Shown here: piece after piece, positions 11,860-20,294 of the stretch
Position numbering within the stretch: position 1 is the stretch's first letter
Layout of the letters: every line of letters starts with the position of its first letter
Assembly: GCA_050084985.1 (NCBI GenBank)
Contig: JBITNC010000001.1
Coordinates: 78,120,001-78,184,000 of the forward strand
DNA from: Nageia nagi
Lineage: Eukaryota; Pinophyta
Length of the DNA stretch: 64,000 nt
Direction: 5' to 3'
The notes under the pieces: generated by a model
What the model was told of the DNA's origin: nothing
The model's database searches: none
The model's input: the letters and a program-made list of their open reading frames with translations, nothing else
Program-made: the position numbers and the translations under genes

Positions 11860-12326
11860 TGATGTCAGCAAGGCGGTCAGGTTTCGGCAAGGACCAAGTT
11901 CTGGAAAAAACGAAGTAAGCACAAGTGTCTCCGGGAAACAAAGCATTCCGGGCATATGAAGGTGATGTCACAGGTAGAACAGAGTTCATATCTTGAAGGA
12001 AATCAGACCCCGGAAGCGATGAAGTCTGCACCGTCTTCTCCGGAAGGCGAAGCGTTCCGGAAGTCCGGAAATGATGTCACACGAAAGGCTAAGTCTGCAT
12101 TCACAAAGGAAACCGGAGCCCGGAACAGATGACATCAGCAAAGAGAAATTTAGTATCCGGAACCAGCGAGTGGGAAATTCCGGAGATTCAAAGGTGACAT
12201 CACAAGAAGATATAAAGTTTACATTCATAAAGCAAACCGGAGCCCGGAATGGATGACATCATCAAGGAGCAATTTAGTGTCTGGAGCCAGTGAATAAAGA
12301 AGTCCGGAGATTCAAGGCTGACGTCA
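11860..12326 (+). promoter_or_regulatory. Array of TGACGTCA-like (bZIP/CRE) sites in U3
   Basis: Seven copies of TGA(C/T)(A/G)TCA: 11860, 11963, 12072, 12130, 12195, 12254 and 12319. The last is the perfect palindrome TGACGTCA. The others are its single-transition derivatives TGATGTCA or TGACATCA. In the 3' LTR, two of them (19146, 19269) are still TGACGTCA, so the ancestral promoter had more intact sites. TGACGTCA is the binding core of plant TGA/bZIP factors (known). That this drives expression of M is inference. Confidence 0.7.
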
Positions 12327-12330
12327 GGCG
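12091..12330 (+). repeat. Direct repeat of about 124 bp in U3
   Basis: AAGTCTGCATTCAC at 12091 and its relative AAGTTTACATTCAT at 12215 each lead into CCGGAGCCCGGAA, a TGACATCA word, AATTTAGT and CCGGAGATTCAA. Each unit ends in a TGACRTCA word. A more diverged third unit seems to start near 11977. The array multiplies the TGACGTCA-like sites. Confidence 0.7.
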
Positions 12331-12615
12331 AAGGGGAAAGATTAACATTTGGGATTAAGACTGCGTCCAGAGGAAAATAGGCCGCAACGAAAGATCAAAG
12401 AGTCCGAGTTGGAGAATTGAACATTCTCGAAGAGAAGGAAGTCTGCAAAATACCTGAGCGCCATCATCAGGGAACCGAATCGTCAGCGATCTGCCTAATT
12501 TTGTAACAGTCGGCCAAGTGTCATATGTAGGTGATATCAGTTCAAGAAGGCCAGAATCTTGCGGCCGTTTTGTAAACGTTTCTATTCTGTAATCTTGTAA
12601 CTGTTATTAATACAG

Positions 12616-12623
12616 TATAAATA
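12616..12623 (+). promoter_or_regulatory. TATA box of the M LTR promoter
   Basis: TATAAATA, repeated at 19690-19697 in the 3' LTR. Transcription would begin about 25-30 bases downstream, near 12641-12646, which marks the U3/R border. An AATAAA word at 12630-12635 could serve 3'-end formation in the other LTR. Confidence 0.7.
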
Positions 12624-12640
12624 TATGAAAATAAAGAGAA

Positions 12641-12660
12641 ACTAGGGTCGGAAGCCTAGT
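12641..12660 (+). other. Hairpin at the predicted start site
   Basis: ACTAGG, an 8-base loop GTCGGAAG, and CCTAGT form a perfect 6-bp stem exactly where RNA should start. It is preserved in the 3' LTR at 19715-19734. It would lie at the RNA 5' end and in R. Confidence 0.5.
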
Positions 12661-12964
12661 ATTGCCCTTTTCATTTGTTCTCGAAGACCTGTAGCTTCAG
12701 TCCGATACTATGAAACCATCTTGACCTTTCTTGTCTAGCACTCGTAATTGTTATTCTTAATTTGGTTACATTGTGGCAGCTTAGCTTGTTTCCTGAGTAA
12801 TAGTTGCGGGTTGCTAGTATAACTGTGTCTGCTACATGGTAGAGTAGAAGCTGGGGAGCTATTCAGAGAGTGAGAACTTGTTCTTTGGCTGCGACACTAG
12901 ATTCAGGCCAAGGTTTTGCACACTGCGAAAGCCCGCACTGAACTAGTGATCTACCCCTTTGCTT

Positions 12965-13050
12965 TCTCTCTCGTTACCCTATCCCTTTACTTCCTCTCTC
13001 GTTACCCTATCCTTTTACTTTCTTTCTTGTTACCCTATCCTTTTGCTTGA
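12965..13050 (+). repeat. 28-bp pyrimidine-rich tandem repeat in the LTR
   Basis: GTTACCCTATCC recurs at 12973, 13001 and 13029 (spacing 28), embedded in CT-rich sequence, in the transcribed part of the LTR. Same in the 3' LTR. Confidence 0.75.
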
Positions 13051-13226
13051 ATCTCTCGCTCCCTACTCTTTTTATCTCTTTCCTGTTACTTTTTCTTTAC
13101 CCAATGGATAAGGAACCGGCCTTCTCCAGAGATCAGGCTGCGTCCCACAGTCTGTTCGTGAACTACTTTGGTTAAGATTGTTCCAGGCGCACATATTACA
13201 CAATCTCAATCAACAGTATTTCTTTT

Positions 13227-13244
13227 TGGCACGCCCGGTGGGAC
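13227..13244 (+). other. Primer-binding-site candidate of M
   Basis: TGGCACGCCCGGTGGGAC, starting 11 bases inside the 5' LTR. TGG start, G/C richness and position fit a primer site, and Tat-type elements often keep a few bases between LTR and site. I cannot name the tRNA with certainty. Confidence 0.6.
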
Positions 13245-13362
13245 ACAAAGAAATTTATTGGTGACTCTGCTGAAGCACCATCCATGGTATGTATTAAAGC
13301 AAATTATTTGTGAATATCATAGGTGCTTTGAACCTGTCATTTTCTTTTGCAATCTAGAGTTT

Positions 13363-14628
13363 ATGTGGACAAGATCTAAAACTAGAGCAGCAAAAGAAGC
13401 ACCGGAGTTTGGGAAGTTAGATACTCCTAGGAGAAAGACCCTGATCAAGTCCAAGTCTCTGAATAGTATCGACTCCCTAAAATCCTTTATCAAGCCAGAA
13501 CCATCCAATCTTCATACTAGAGATACCTTCCCTAAAATGGCTAATCCAGCTCAGAATATTTATCTGGAATGGGACAATGGGGTACCCATAGCTCTGGCGG
13601 TATTACATGATATCCCAGCAAATGTTTTTAAAACCCTTCCGGAGTTTGATGCAACTTCAAAAAAAATGGCTTATGAGCACTGTGTGGATGTAGCCGGCCT
13701 AGCAAAGATTCACAATATTCAGCATGAAGATATTATGGTGAGATTACTGGCTCAGTCTTTCAAAGGAAAGGTCCTGGATTGGTACAGGGGCCTTTCTAAT
13801 GGATCCATCAGTACCTGGGCTCAACTGGCAGAGCCCTTTATCCTAGAGTTTAATGAACTAGGGGATCCCTTTTCTCTGCTCACTCAGTTCACGTCAATCA
13901 AAAGGTTTGAACAAGAGAACATCCCAGATTTTAACATTAGATTCCAGAAAACATGGACGAGAGTACCCATGCCAGTCAGGCCTCAGCAGTTTCAAGCTTT
14001 GATGTATTACCTGAGAGCCTTTCCTCCAGATCTCTCTCTGCAAATCCAAAATTCTGGAGTGAATACCTTTCCGGAGGTCTATAGACAAGCAGTATATGCT
14101 GAATCATGCCTTATTGCAGTTGGGAAATTACCAAGCCGTATGCCAATGCCCTATTTCCCAATAACCACAACACAACAGCAAATTTTGAGACCTCTGGTAA
14201 TCAGTTCAGTTCCGCCTCTGGCTAATATTCCTACCCCTGTTCAACCCTGGTCGTCAAATTTGCCAATTCCTAGAGCTCCCTTGGCCTTACCAGCTCCACA
14301 TCAGCCTAATATGAACCAAGGATTAGCATCATCTACAGAAATTCAGGAACTCCGGAATTTGTGTAGAAATATGGCAAACCAGATTACCGTGTTGACCAGA
14401 CAAAATAATGCCAGAAGATATCCCTACCCTGCTGTAGAGAAAGCTCAACATGTGTTGAATGAGGACGTGGACCAAGCTTCCACTTCCGGGGCGGTTAATG
14501 GGTTGTGTTTGGCTTGTAATGATGCTCATGAACAAACAACCTGCCCTATTTTTCAATACCAAGAGTATCTGTCGAGGAGTGGAGGTATTCCTCCGCCTGG
14601 CGTGGCGGATGACAAAGCCGGAACGTGA
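13363..14628 (+). CDS. Gag polyprotein of element M
   Basis: A 421-aa frame from the ATG at 13363 (MWTRSKTRAAKEAP); the open frame extends upstream into the LTR, but no ATG is seen there and a start inside the LTR is unlikely. Gag forms the particle in which the RNA is copied. The central region has the Retrotrans_gag pattern: GKVLDWYRGLSNGSISTW with a following LAEPFILEF (about 13765-13850), then FNIRFQKTWTRVP (about 13930-13970). A Pro-rich, Gln-rich linker (14150-14320) and a short coiled segment follow. The C-terminus has CLACNDAHEQTTC (14506-14544), a C-x2-C-x3-H-x4-C variant of the zinc knuckle, one residue shorter than usual. No stop interrupts it. There is no protease after it. Confidence 0.88.
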   Translation: MWTRSKTRAAKEAPEFGKLDTPRRKTLIKSKSLNSIDSLKSFIKPEPSNLHTRDTFPKMANPAQNIYLEWDNGVPIALAVLHDIPANVFKTLPEFDATSKKMAYEHCVDVAGLAKIHNIQHEDIMVRLLAQSFKGKVLDWYRGLSNGSISTWAQLAEPFILEFNELGDPFSLLTQFTSIKRFEQENIPDFNIRFQKTWTRVPMPVRPQQFQALMYYLRAFPPDLSLQIQNSGVNTFPEVYRQAVYAESCLIAVGKLPSRMPMPYFPITTTQQQILRPLVISSVPPLANIPTPVQPWSSNLPIPRAPLALPAPHQPNMNQGLASSTEIQELRNLCRNMANQITVLTRQNNARRYPYPAVEKAQHVLNEDVDQASTSGAVNGLCLACNDAHEQTTCPIFQYQEYLSRSGGIPPPGVADDKAGT

Positions 14629-15155
14629 ACTTGATGAATTCCACACCAGCGGACACAGTAGTTTTTCTGAAGCCTGCCAGCGCGGGAAAGTGACCGTTGG
14701 AAGGAAGGAATTTGATTTGTATACATATTGTAAATGGTGTGATGTTGCATTTATTTCGAGTGGTTATTGTCAGTAATTTACTACTAGCGTAACGTAAATA
14801 GTAGTGGAACCTTTTTGCATCGGCAGAATTAAAGTTTCCAAGAGGGTACATGCAATCAAATCCCAAGGTTCCCGAAAAGATCGTAAAACGGCAAATCAGT
14901 TATTAATGCGGCTGTCGTGAGTTGATTTCCCTCGCTCCGAAAGATCGTGCGTTCAAGTGAGCTATTAAAAGACCCAGAGCACTACTCACCAAGACACCTA
15001 TATGCTAGTATTCATAAAAAGTTTTGGCTCACAAATTTGCAAAATTAGCGCTTACTGAGCATCACCAGGAACTGTGAAACAGAGCAAGAGAATTCGAGTT
15101 TGAGGCATAAGCAGTGGCCCAAGAAGGGTGATAAGCAAAGCTCAAGCAAACGGCA
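14629..15155 (+). other. Spacer between gag and the extra ORF of M
   Basis: About 530 bases with stops in all plus frames over its length. A TAA at 15132 lies in frame just before the ATG at 15156, so the downstream frame cannot be a simple extension of gag. No protease motif (D-S/T-G) is seen. How the downstream frame is translated (subgenomic or spliced RNA, internal start) is not evident. Confidence 0.6.
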
Positions 15156-16466
15156 ATGAGCTCAAGATCAGCGGCGAAGACCGTAAGGAAGGTATCCGAT
15201 TCAATGGAGTTGCTGTGGGATACGGAGATTACAGCCCCAAATAAAAATCCCAAGGGCACCGCAGAAGGTAAGTGCCCGAACTTCAGCTTCAACCATATAG
15301 CACACTCACCCATGGGTTCGGGTCTTATGCATTTTGTCCCGCATAGATGCTTTCCTGCTCCCGAGTTGGTAGAAATTGTAAAAGGGGCATTCGATCCCGT
15401 GACTAGGATAGTCAGGGATTTGCAGGGGAAGACCATCCTAAAACTGGATTCCGTTGCAATAGCGGAGGCTTTCTGTCCACCCCCTCCTATGACCTCCCTC
15501 GTGCAAATCGATTGGTATAGCACCCCTAACGCCAACCTGAGGGCAAGCATTACTTCTTGGCTAAATAAAAACACAGCTAGGTCCATAAGGTTTAGAGAGT
15601 TCCCAAATTCCGAGCTCCCATTGTCAAATTTTTCCACACATCTGCAATTACTTCTATCTATGCTAGCCATAGCGGCAGGAGAGGAAACAGATAGATACAT
15701 CTCACCTTCAAAGTTGATGATAGCTTATCAAATTTCTCACCCCATTTCCCCCACAATGTATGACTGGGCCATTGCCCTCTCAGATGGAATAGCCGAACAA
15801 CTGGGGAAGATCGGGGAGGGGTTTTATTTTGCCTATACATCATACATTGTATGGATGATGATTCATCAGAATGCAAATGTCTTTAAAGAGTTGACCCTGG
15901 TTCGAAATAATGAAGATGGGTCACACAAACCAGTGGACAAATGGACTGAAGAAGTGAGGTCCTCGGCGGACTACTACTCCTTTGTGGAGAACTTTCTGAT
16001 TTCGGCAATGGGCCTATTAGCCCCTACAGTCCCGAGGTTGTCAACAGCCTCCAAGCTATACCTCCGCTTGCCCCATGGAGAGGTCGGGGACTGGTTTTTT
16101 GCAGAGAATGGAACCTTCATTAGGTTGTATGGATTTTCTGGGGCCCCATTTTTGCTGCCAATTCATGTGACGGATTGGATTTTCAGCATAGAATGTGCCA
16201 GACAGATGGACTACATTGACTCGAAATACGGAGCTACCGCAAAGAAGAGAGGAGTCTATGCTCTCCCCCACAGGGTGCATGACCTGGTGCTCCAGAGCAG
16301 GGGAGCAAGTGACCATTTAAGGGCAAAACTCCTGAAGCTGAAATTGAAAGAATTGAGTCAATATTGTTCGTATGACCCGGATGACAATTTTGGCAAGAAG
16401 CTGAGAAGCCAGCCCAATCCTCCGGCCTTCAGAGCTGAAAATAGGCCAGAGCTGCTTAAATGGTGA
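15156..16466 (+). CDS. Novel ORF of element M, N-terminal part (436 aa)
   Basis: I do not recognise this protein. It begins MSSRSAAKTVRKVSD, chosen because an in-frame stop (15132) lies just upstream. It is a globular-looking sequence without repeats or signal peptide, with aromatic-rich blocks such as WLNKNTARSIRFREF (about residue 135), MYDWAIALSDG, GFYFAYTSYIVWMM and HVTDWIFSIECARQ. Its tail is basic (RAKLLKLKLKELSQY). It ends at TGA 16464-16466 and the frame continues without a shift into 16491-18638, so this is very probably the N-terminal third of a single protein of about 1160 residues. It occupies the place of pol. No RT, protease, RNase H or integrase motif is present. Confidence 0.75.
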   Translation: MSSRSAAKTVRKVSDSMELLWDTEITAPNKNPKGTAEGKCPNFSFNHIAHSPMGSGLMHFVPHRCFPAPELVEIVKGAFDPVTRIVRDLQGKTILKLDSVAIAEAFCPPPPMTSLVQIDWYSTPNANLRASITSWLNKNTARSIRFREFPNSELPLSNFSTHLQLLLSMLAIAAGEETDRYISPSKLMIAYQISHPISPTMYDWAIALSDGIAEQLGKIGEGFYFAYTSYIVWMMIHQNANVFKELTLVRNNEDGSHKPVDKWTEEVRSSADYYSFVENFLISAMGLLAPTVPRLSTASKLYLRLPHGEVGDWFFAENGTFIRLYGFSGAPFLLPIHVTDWIFSIECARQMDYIDSKYGATAKKRGVYALPHRVHDLVLQSRGASDHLRAKLLKLKLKELSQYCSYDPDDNFGKKLRSQPNPPAFRAENRPELLKW

Positions 16467-16490
16467 AATCCAGAGCAGGAGGATAAGGTG

Positions 16491-18638
16491 ATGCCCACCA
16501 CCGCAACCACTCAGGACTTCTTACCGCCATGGCTGAGTTTCTACAACAAGAAGGCAAATTTTAACCCGAGAACTGACTCCATCTCGAAAAAGGCCTTGAA
16601 GACACTAAGGGATGAAAGATGGAGCGAAGAGAAGATAGCTGCCTTCACCCAGTACAGGATTGAGTCTGGGAATAGGAACACTCCTCTAGAATCTGATCTA
16701 GATGACAAATTTGAGGAGATGTGGGGATTGGAACATCCCACAGAAGTTCCTACGGGTGAAGATTCTGATGACAGCGAAGAGCAGGGGCATGCTATGTCTC
16801 AAGCACCAGCCCGGGAAAAGCAACATGAGGAGGAAATCAGGGAGATTTCCACGGAGACGGTGACTAAGAGGCCAGAAAGAGTCTACATGGCCAAAAGGAA
16901 AACACAGATGGAGAAGGCATCACTACCGCCACCACCTAAAAGGAGAAGGAGGAGCCCGACGCCCTCAGGTACGCTTCCTACTCCTTCTTCCCCTCTTTCT
17001 CTTTCTTCTGCTCTACCGGCTCATACTGTTCCCATTTCTGTTTCCATCACCCTTCCCCCAATTCCAGCAGCTATTCCAGCTGCACACATACCATCTCTCA
17101 TTTCACCACCGTCCACCCAACGGCAGAGCCCCCTTCTTCCTACACCCATTCTACAAATTCCTCCCCTCACAAGCATCATTACAATACCTTCATCACCCCC
17201 ACCCTCTCCACCTCCATCGTCCGCTCCTCTCTCTATCTCAACGCTTCCTGCAGCAGATCCTTCCGGAAGTAGTACTCCCGGGGCCAGCCAAGCTAGCCCC
17301 TTCACACCGGCTCAACAGATTGTTGCTGCTGCATCTCAGGAGTTGAGCTCAAAATCTCCCTTTATCATGGTCTCCGGGCAACAGGTATCCGTGGAGGGCA
17401 TCATGCAACAATATCAGCAAATTAAGCAAGGGCAAGAGGCATGGATGCAGAGGCAAATGGAAAAACTCCCACCACTGGAAAATCCGGTGAGGTTCCGGAC
17501 CTCCATGGATCCAAAGAATAAGGTGCTTGAAATGGCCATTGCCCAAGACCCACAAGAGGGGCAGGGCGAGCTGTCATCAATGAATACACGGGTCAAAATA
17601 GATACCCGCAGCATCCCACGGAGCGATAAAAATGAGCTCCTGCAAACAGCTGTGGACCTCAATATAACCGAACTCACCAAATTGGAGGTCAGGTACCACA
17701 AGCTACAGAAGGCCCATGAGGCCATGAAGCTGCAATTAGATAACAATAAAATAAGGCTGAAAGTGGCGGAGAATAACATAACAGTTTTGCAGACTAGTTT
17801 AGCGGCTGCCCCTACAGCGGATATGCTCGTCCAAAAGGAGGCTATCATCACCCAAAAGGAGGCAGAAATAAATGCCAAGGCAGCAGAAATCAGCAACCTG
17901 AACGCTAACCGGGCGGAGCTCCAAGCGAGGCTGGATGCTAAGAAGGTCGACAGATCTTTTCTGTTGAATACCAAAGGAAAATTTTGGGAATTGAAGATGC
18001 AAGAAATAAAAGACTTGATCCGTCTGAGGGATCACGCGGAGTTGTGCTTATCAGAGCTCAAAAGGCTCGAAGCCGAGGTAACGAGATGTGAGAGTATTCT
18101 GAACCCCATTTCAGAATGGGCTAAGCAAGCAAATAAAAGACTAAACAGCCTCTCGAATGAGAAATTGCGGTCGTATAACATTGGTGACCGAGTGGAGCTC
18201 ATGTCGGCGATTGATTACCCATGGAGGGGTAAATGGGTTTGTCAGGAGATTCGTAATAATGTCCTGCGCCGGACGCAAGAGATGGAGACCCTAAAATCAG
18301 AAATTCAAGGGTTGAATGCATCCGGAATCCCAGACTTATGGAGAAGCGACGGCTCACTCGTCACAGAGGCTGATTTTTTGGGTAGTCTGCAGAATAGGAT
18401 TCAGAATACGGATGATGTTGATACACTCCTGGTGTCCTTCGATGAGACAAATTTTGTAAAATTCTTTGATTCTCTGGCCGACGGCAGCTTTAGGATACAG
18501 CAGTTGCTGAGGAGACATGCAAATGTATCATATGAGGTGCTGAACCATACAGCCTTAGCGCAAGCAAGGCTGAAAGATTTTTGCGGGATCCCGGTGGATT
18601 GGAATAAAGTCCAGCAGATCCTGAGTCTGCAGAGCTAA
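16491..18638 (+). CDS. Novel ORF of element M, C-terminal part (715 aa)
   Basis: Same frame as the preceding ORF, only eight sense codons after its TGA. From the first ATG (16491): a hydrophilic, acidic segment (EEMWGLEHPTE, then DSDDSEEQG), a basic cluster PPPPKRRRRSPTP (about 16930-16965) that looks like a nuclear localisation signal, a long Pro/Ser/Thr-rich low-complexity stretch (about 16960-17300), then a probable coiled coil (about 17640-18120) rich in Leu/Lys/Glu, and a C-terminal domain with IDYPWRGKWVCQEIRNN. It could bind nucleic acid or chromatin and oligomerise, but this is inference from composition. I know of no family for it. Frame length and codon choice argue for recent selection on coding ability. 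Confidence 0.72.
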   Translation: MPTTATTQDFLPPWLSFYNKKANFNPRTDSISKKALKTLRDERWSEEKIAAFTQYRIESGNRNTPLESDLDDKFEEMWGLEHPTEVPTGEDSDDSEEQGHAMSQAPAREKQHEEEIREISTETVTKRPERVYMAKRKTQMEKASLPPPPKRRRRSPTPSGTLPTPSSPLSLSSALPAHTVPISVSITLPPIPAAIPAAHIPSLISPPSTQRQSPLLPTPILQIPPLTSIITIPSSPPPSPPPSSAPLSISTLPAADPSGSSTPGASQASPFTPAQQIVAAASQELSSKSPFIMVSGQQVSVEGIMQQYQQIKQGQEAWMQRQMEKLPPLENPVRFRTSMDPKNKVLEMAIAQDPQEGQGELSSMNTRVKIDTRSIPRSDKNELLQTAVDLNITELTKLEVRYHKLQKAHEAMKLQLDNNKIRLKVAENNITVLQTSLAAAPTADMLVQKEAIITQKEAEINAKAAEISNLNANRAELQARLDAKKVDRSFLLNTKGKFWELKMQEIKDLIRLRDHAELCLSELKRLEAEVTRCESILNPISEWAKQANKRLNSLSNEKLRSYNIGDRVELMSAIDYPWRGKWVCQEIRNNVLRRTQEMETLKSEIQGLNASGIPDLWRSDGSLVTEADFLGSLQNRIQNTDDVDTLLVSFDETNFVKFFDSLADGSFRIQQLLRRHANVSYEVLNHTALAQARLKDFCGIPVDWNKVQQILSLQS

Positions 18639-18732
18639 AGTAAGGTACAATTCTTTGATTCATGTAAATAACAGACTGGGTTCTAAATTCCTCTTCCATA
18701 AAGGCGAAATTTTCCCTCAGAAGTCGCCACAA
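18639..18732 (+). other. 3' end of the M interior, no obvious polypurine tract
   Basis: The last bases before the 3' LTR read CCCTCAGAAGTCGCCACAA. LTR elements normally have a run of purines here; none is visible within 60 bases. Either the tract is short and atypical or plus-strand priming uses another signal. Confidence 0.5.
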
Positions 18733-20289
18733 TGTAGATTCCTACATTAAAATTCTTGAAGAAGGGCCCGGGGTATTCTAATTATTATCATGAGTTCACC
18801 TTAATGTCCCCGGGAGCTATTCCGGAATAAATAAAAGGCCGGAGTCCGTGAGTAAACCTTTCCGGAATGAAAAGAAGAGGTCGCAGAGAATAAGATAGAC
18901 ATATTTTGGCGAAGACCGAATTCCGGAACAAAATGATGTCAGCAAGGCGGTCAGGTTTCGGCAAGGACCAAGTTCCGGAAAAAACGAAGTAAGCACAAGT
19001 GTCTCCAGGAAACAAAGCATTCCGGGCATATGAAGGTGATGTCACAGGTAGAACAGAGTTCATATCTTGAAGGAAATCAGACCCCAGAAGCGATGAAGTC
19101 TGCACCGTCTTCTCCGGAAGGCGAAGCATTCTGGAAGTCCGGAAATGACGTCACACGAAAGGCTAAGTCTGCATTCACAAAGGAAATCGGAGCCCGGAAC
19201 AGATGACATCAGCAAAGAGAAATTTAGTATCCGGAACCAGCGAGTGGGAAATTCTAGAGATTCAAAGGTGACGTCACAAGAAGATATAAAGTTTACATTC
19301 ATAAAGCAAACCGGAGCCCGGAATGGATGACATCATCAAGGAGCAATTTAGTGTCCGGAGCCAGTGAATAAAGAAGTCCGGAGATTCAAGGCTGACGTCA
19401 GGCAAAGGGGAAAGATTAACATTTGGGATTAAGACTGCGTCCAGAGGAAAATAGGCCGCAACGAAAGATCAAAGAGTCCGAGTTGGAGAATTGAACATTC
19501 CCGAAGAGAAGGAAGTCTGTAAAATACCTGAGCGCCATCATCAGGGAACCGAATCGTCAGCGATCTGCCTAATTTTGTAACAGTCGGCCAAGTGTCATAT
19601 GTAGGTGATATCAGTTCAAGAAGGCCAGAATCTTGCAGCCGTTTTGTAAACGTTTCTATTCTATAATCTTGTAACTGTTATTAATACAGTATAAATATAT
19701 GAAAATAAAGAGAAACTAGGGTCGGAAGCCTAGTATTGCCCTTTTCATTTGTTCTCGAAGACCTGTAGCTTCAGTCCGGTAATATGAAACCATCTTGACC
19801 TTTCTTGTCTAGCTCTCGTAATTGTTATTCTTAATTTGGTTACATTGTGGCAGCTTAGCTTGTTTCCTGAGTAATAGTTGCGGGTTGCTAGTATAACTGT
19901 GTCTGCTACATGGTAGAGTAGAAGCTGGGGAGCTATTCAGAGAGTGAGAACTTGTTCTGTGGCTGCGACACTAGATTCAGGCCAAGGTTTCGCACACTGC
20001 GAAAGCCCGCGCTGAACTAGTGATCTACCCCTTTGCTTTCTCTCTCGTTACCCTATCCCTTTACTTCCTCTCTCGTTACCCTATCCTTTTACTTTCTTTC
20101 TTGTTACCCTATCCTTTTGCTTGAATCTCTCGCTCCCTACTCTTTTTATCTCTTTCCTGTTACTTTTTCTTTACCCAATGGATAAGGAACCGGCCTTCTC
20201 CGGAGATCAGGCTGCGTACCACAGTCTGTTCGTGAACTACTTTGGTTAAGATTGTTCCAGGCGCACATATTACACAATCTCAATCAACA
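18733..20289 (+). repeat. 3' LTR of element M
   Basis: Same length (1557) as the 5' LTR, offset 7074. About 26 substitutions and no indels by eye. Two TGACGTCA sites decayed in the 5' LTR are intact here (19146-19153 and 19269-19276). Confidence 0.95.
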
Positions 20290-20294
20290 CTAAG
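20290..20294 (+). other. Target-site duplication of M, right (CTAAG)
   Basis: Exact match of 11654-11658, directly after the 3' LTR; the interrupted pol resumes with TATTAAAGAAGATGC. Confidence 0.95.

Larger units (their letters stand above)
11659..13215 (+). repeat. 5' LTR of element M
   Basis: Starts TGTAGATTCC and ends CAATCAACA. It contains a CCGGAA-rich U3 with seven TGAYRTCA words, a TATA box at 12616, a start-site hairpin, and a pyrimidine-rich 28-bp repeat near its end. Open frames on its minus strand are by-products and carry no protein signature. Confidence 0.95.
11659..20289 (+). mobile_element. Young LTR retrotransposon M with gag and novel ORF, no pol
   Basis: An 8.6 kb element with equal-length 1557-bp LTRs (11659-13215, 18733-20289) with TG...CA ends and a perfect CTAAG target duplication. 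The interior (5.5 kb) holds, in order, a primer-site-like stretch, a gag frame, and a very long plus-strand frame split by one TGA. No protease, RT, RNase H or integrase motif is present, so it is non-autonomous. It is visibly richer in G+C and CpG than everything around it. I count about 26 differences between its LTRs, most of them C/T or G/A at CpG, so it is far younger than its neighbours. It is nested in duplication copy B of the E0 pol. Confidence 0.95.

Noticed and set aside
11714-12256. Open frames of 60-105 codons on both strands inside the M LTR (and repeated in the other LTR)
   Set aside because: They overlap promoter repeats, exist because the LTR is G+C-rich, and show no protein signature; same-length twins in both LTRs are expected from LTR identity.
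13227-13244. Naming the primer tRNA of M as Arg, Asp or Lys
   Set aside because: I cannot match the 18 bases to a specific tRNA 3' end with certainty without a tRNA set.
15062-15700. 212-codon minus-strand open frame overlapping the N-terminal M ORF
   Set aside because: Opposite to a longer frame that continues for about 1160 codons; no domain seen. An antisense gene cannot be fully excluded.
17021-17974. Minus-strand open frames of 94 and 186 codons inside the M extra ORF
   Set aside because: Shadows of the plus-strand frame in G+C-rich sequence; composition (Gly/Ser/Leu) mirrors the Pro/Ser and Lys/Glu codons of the real frame.
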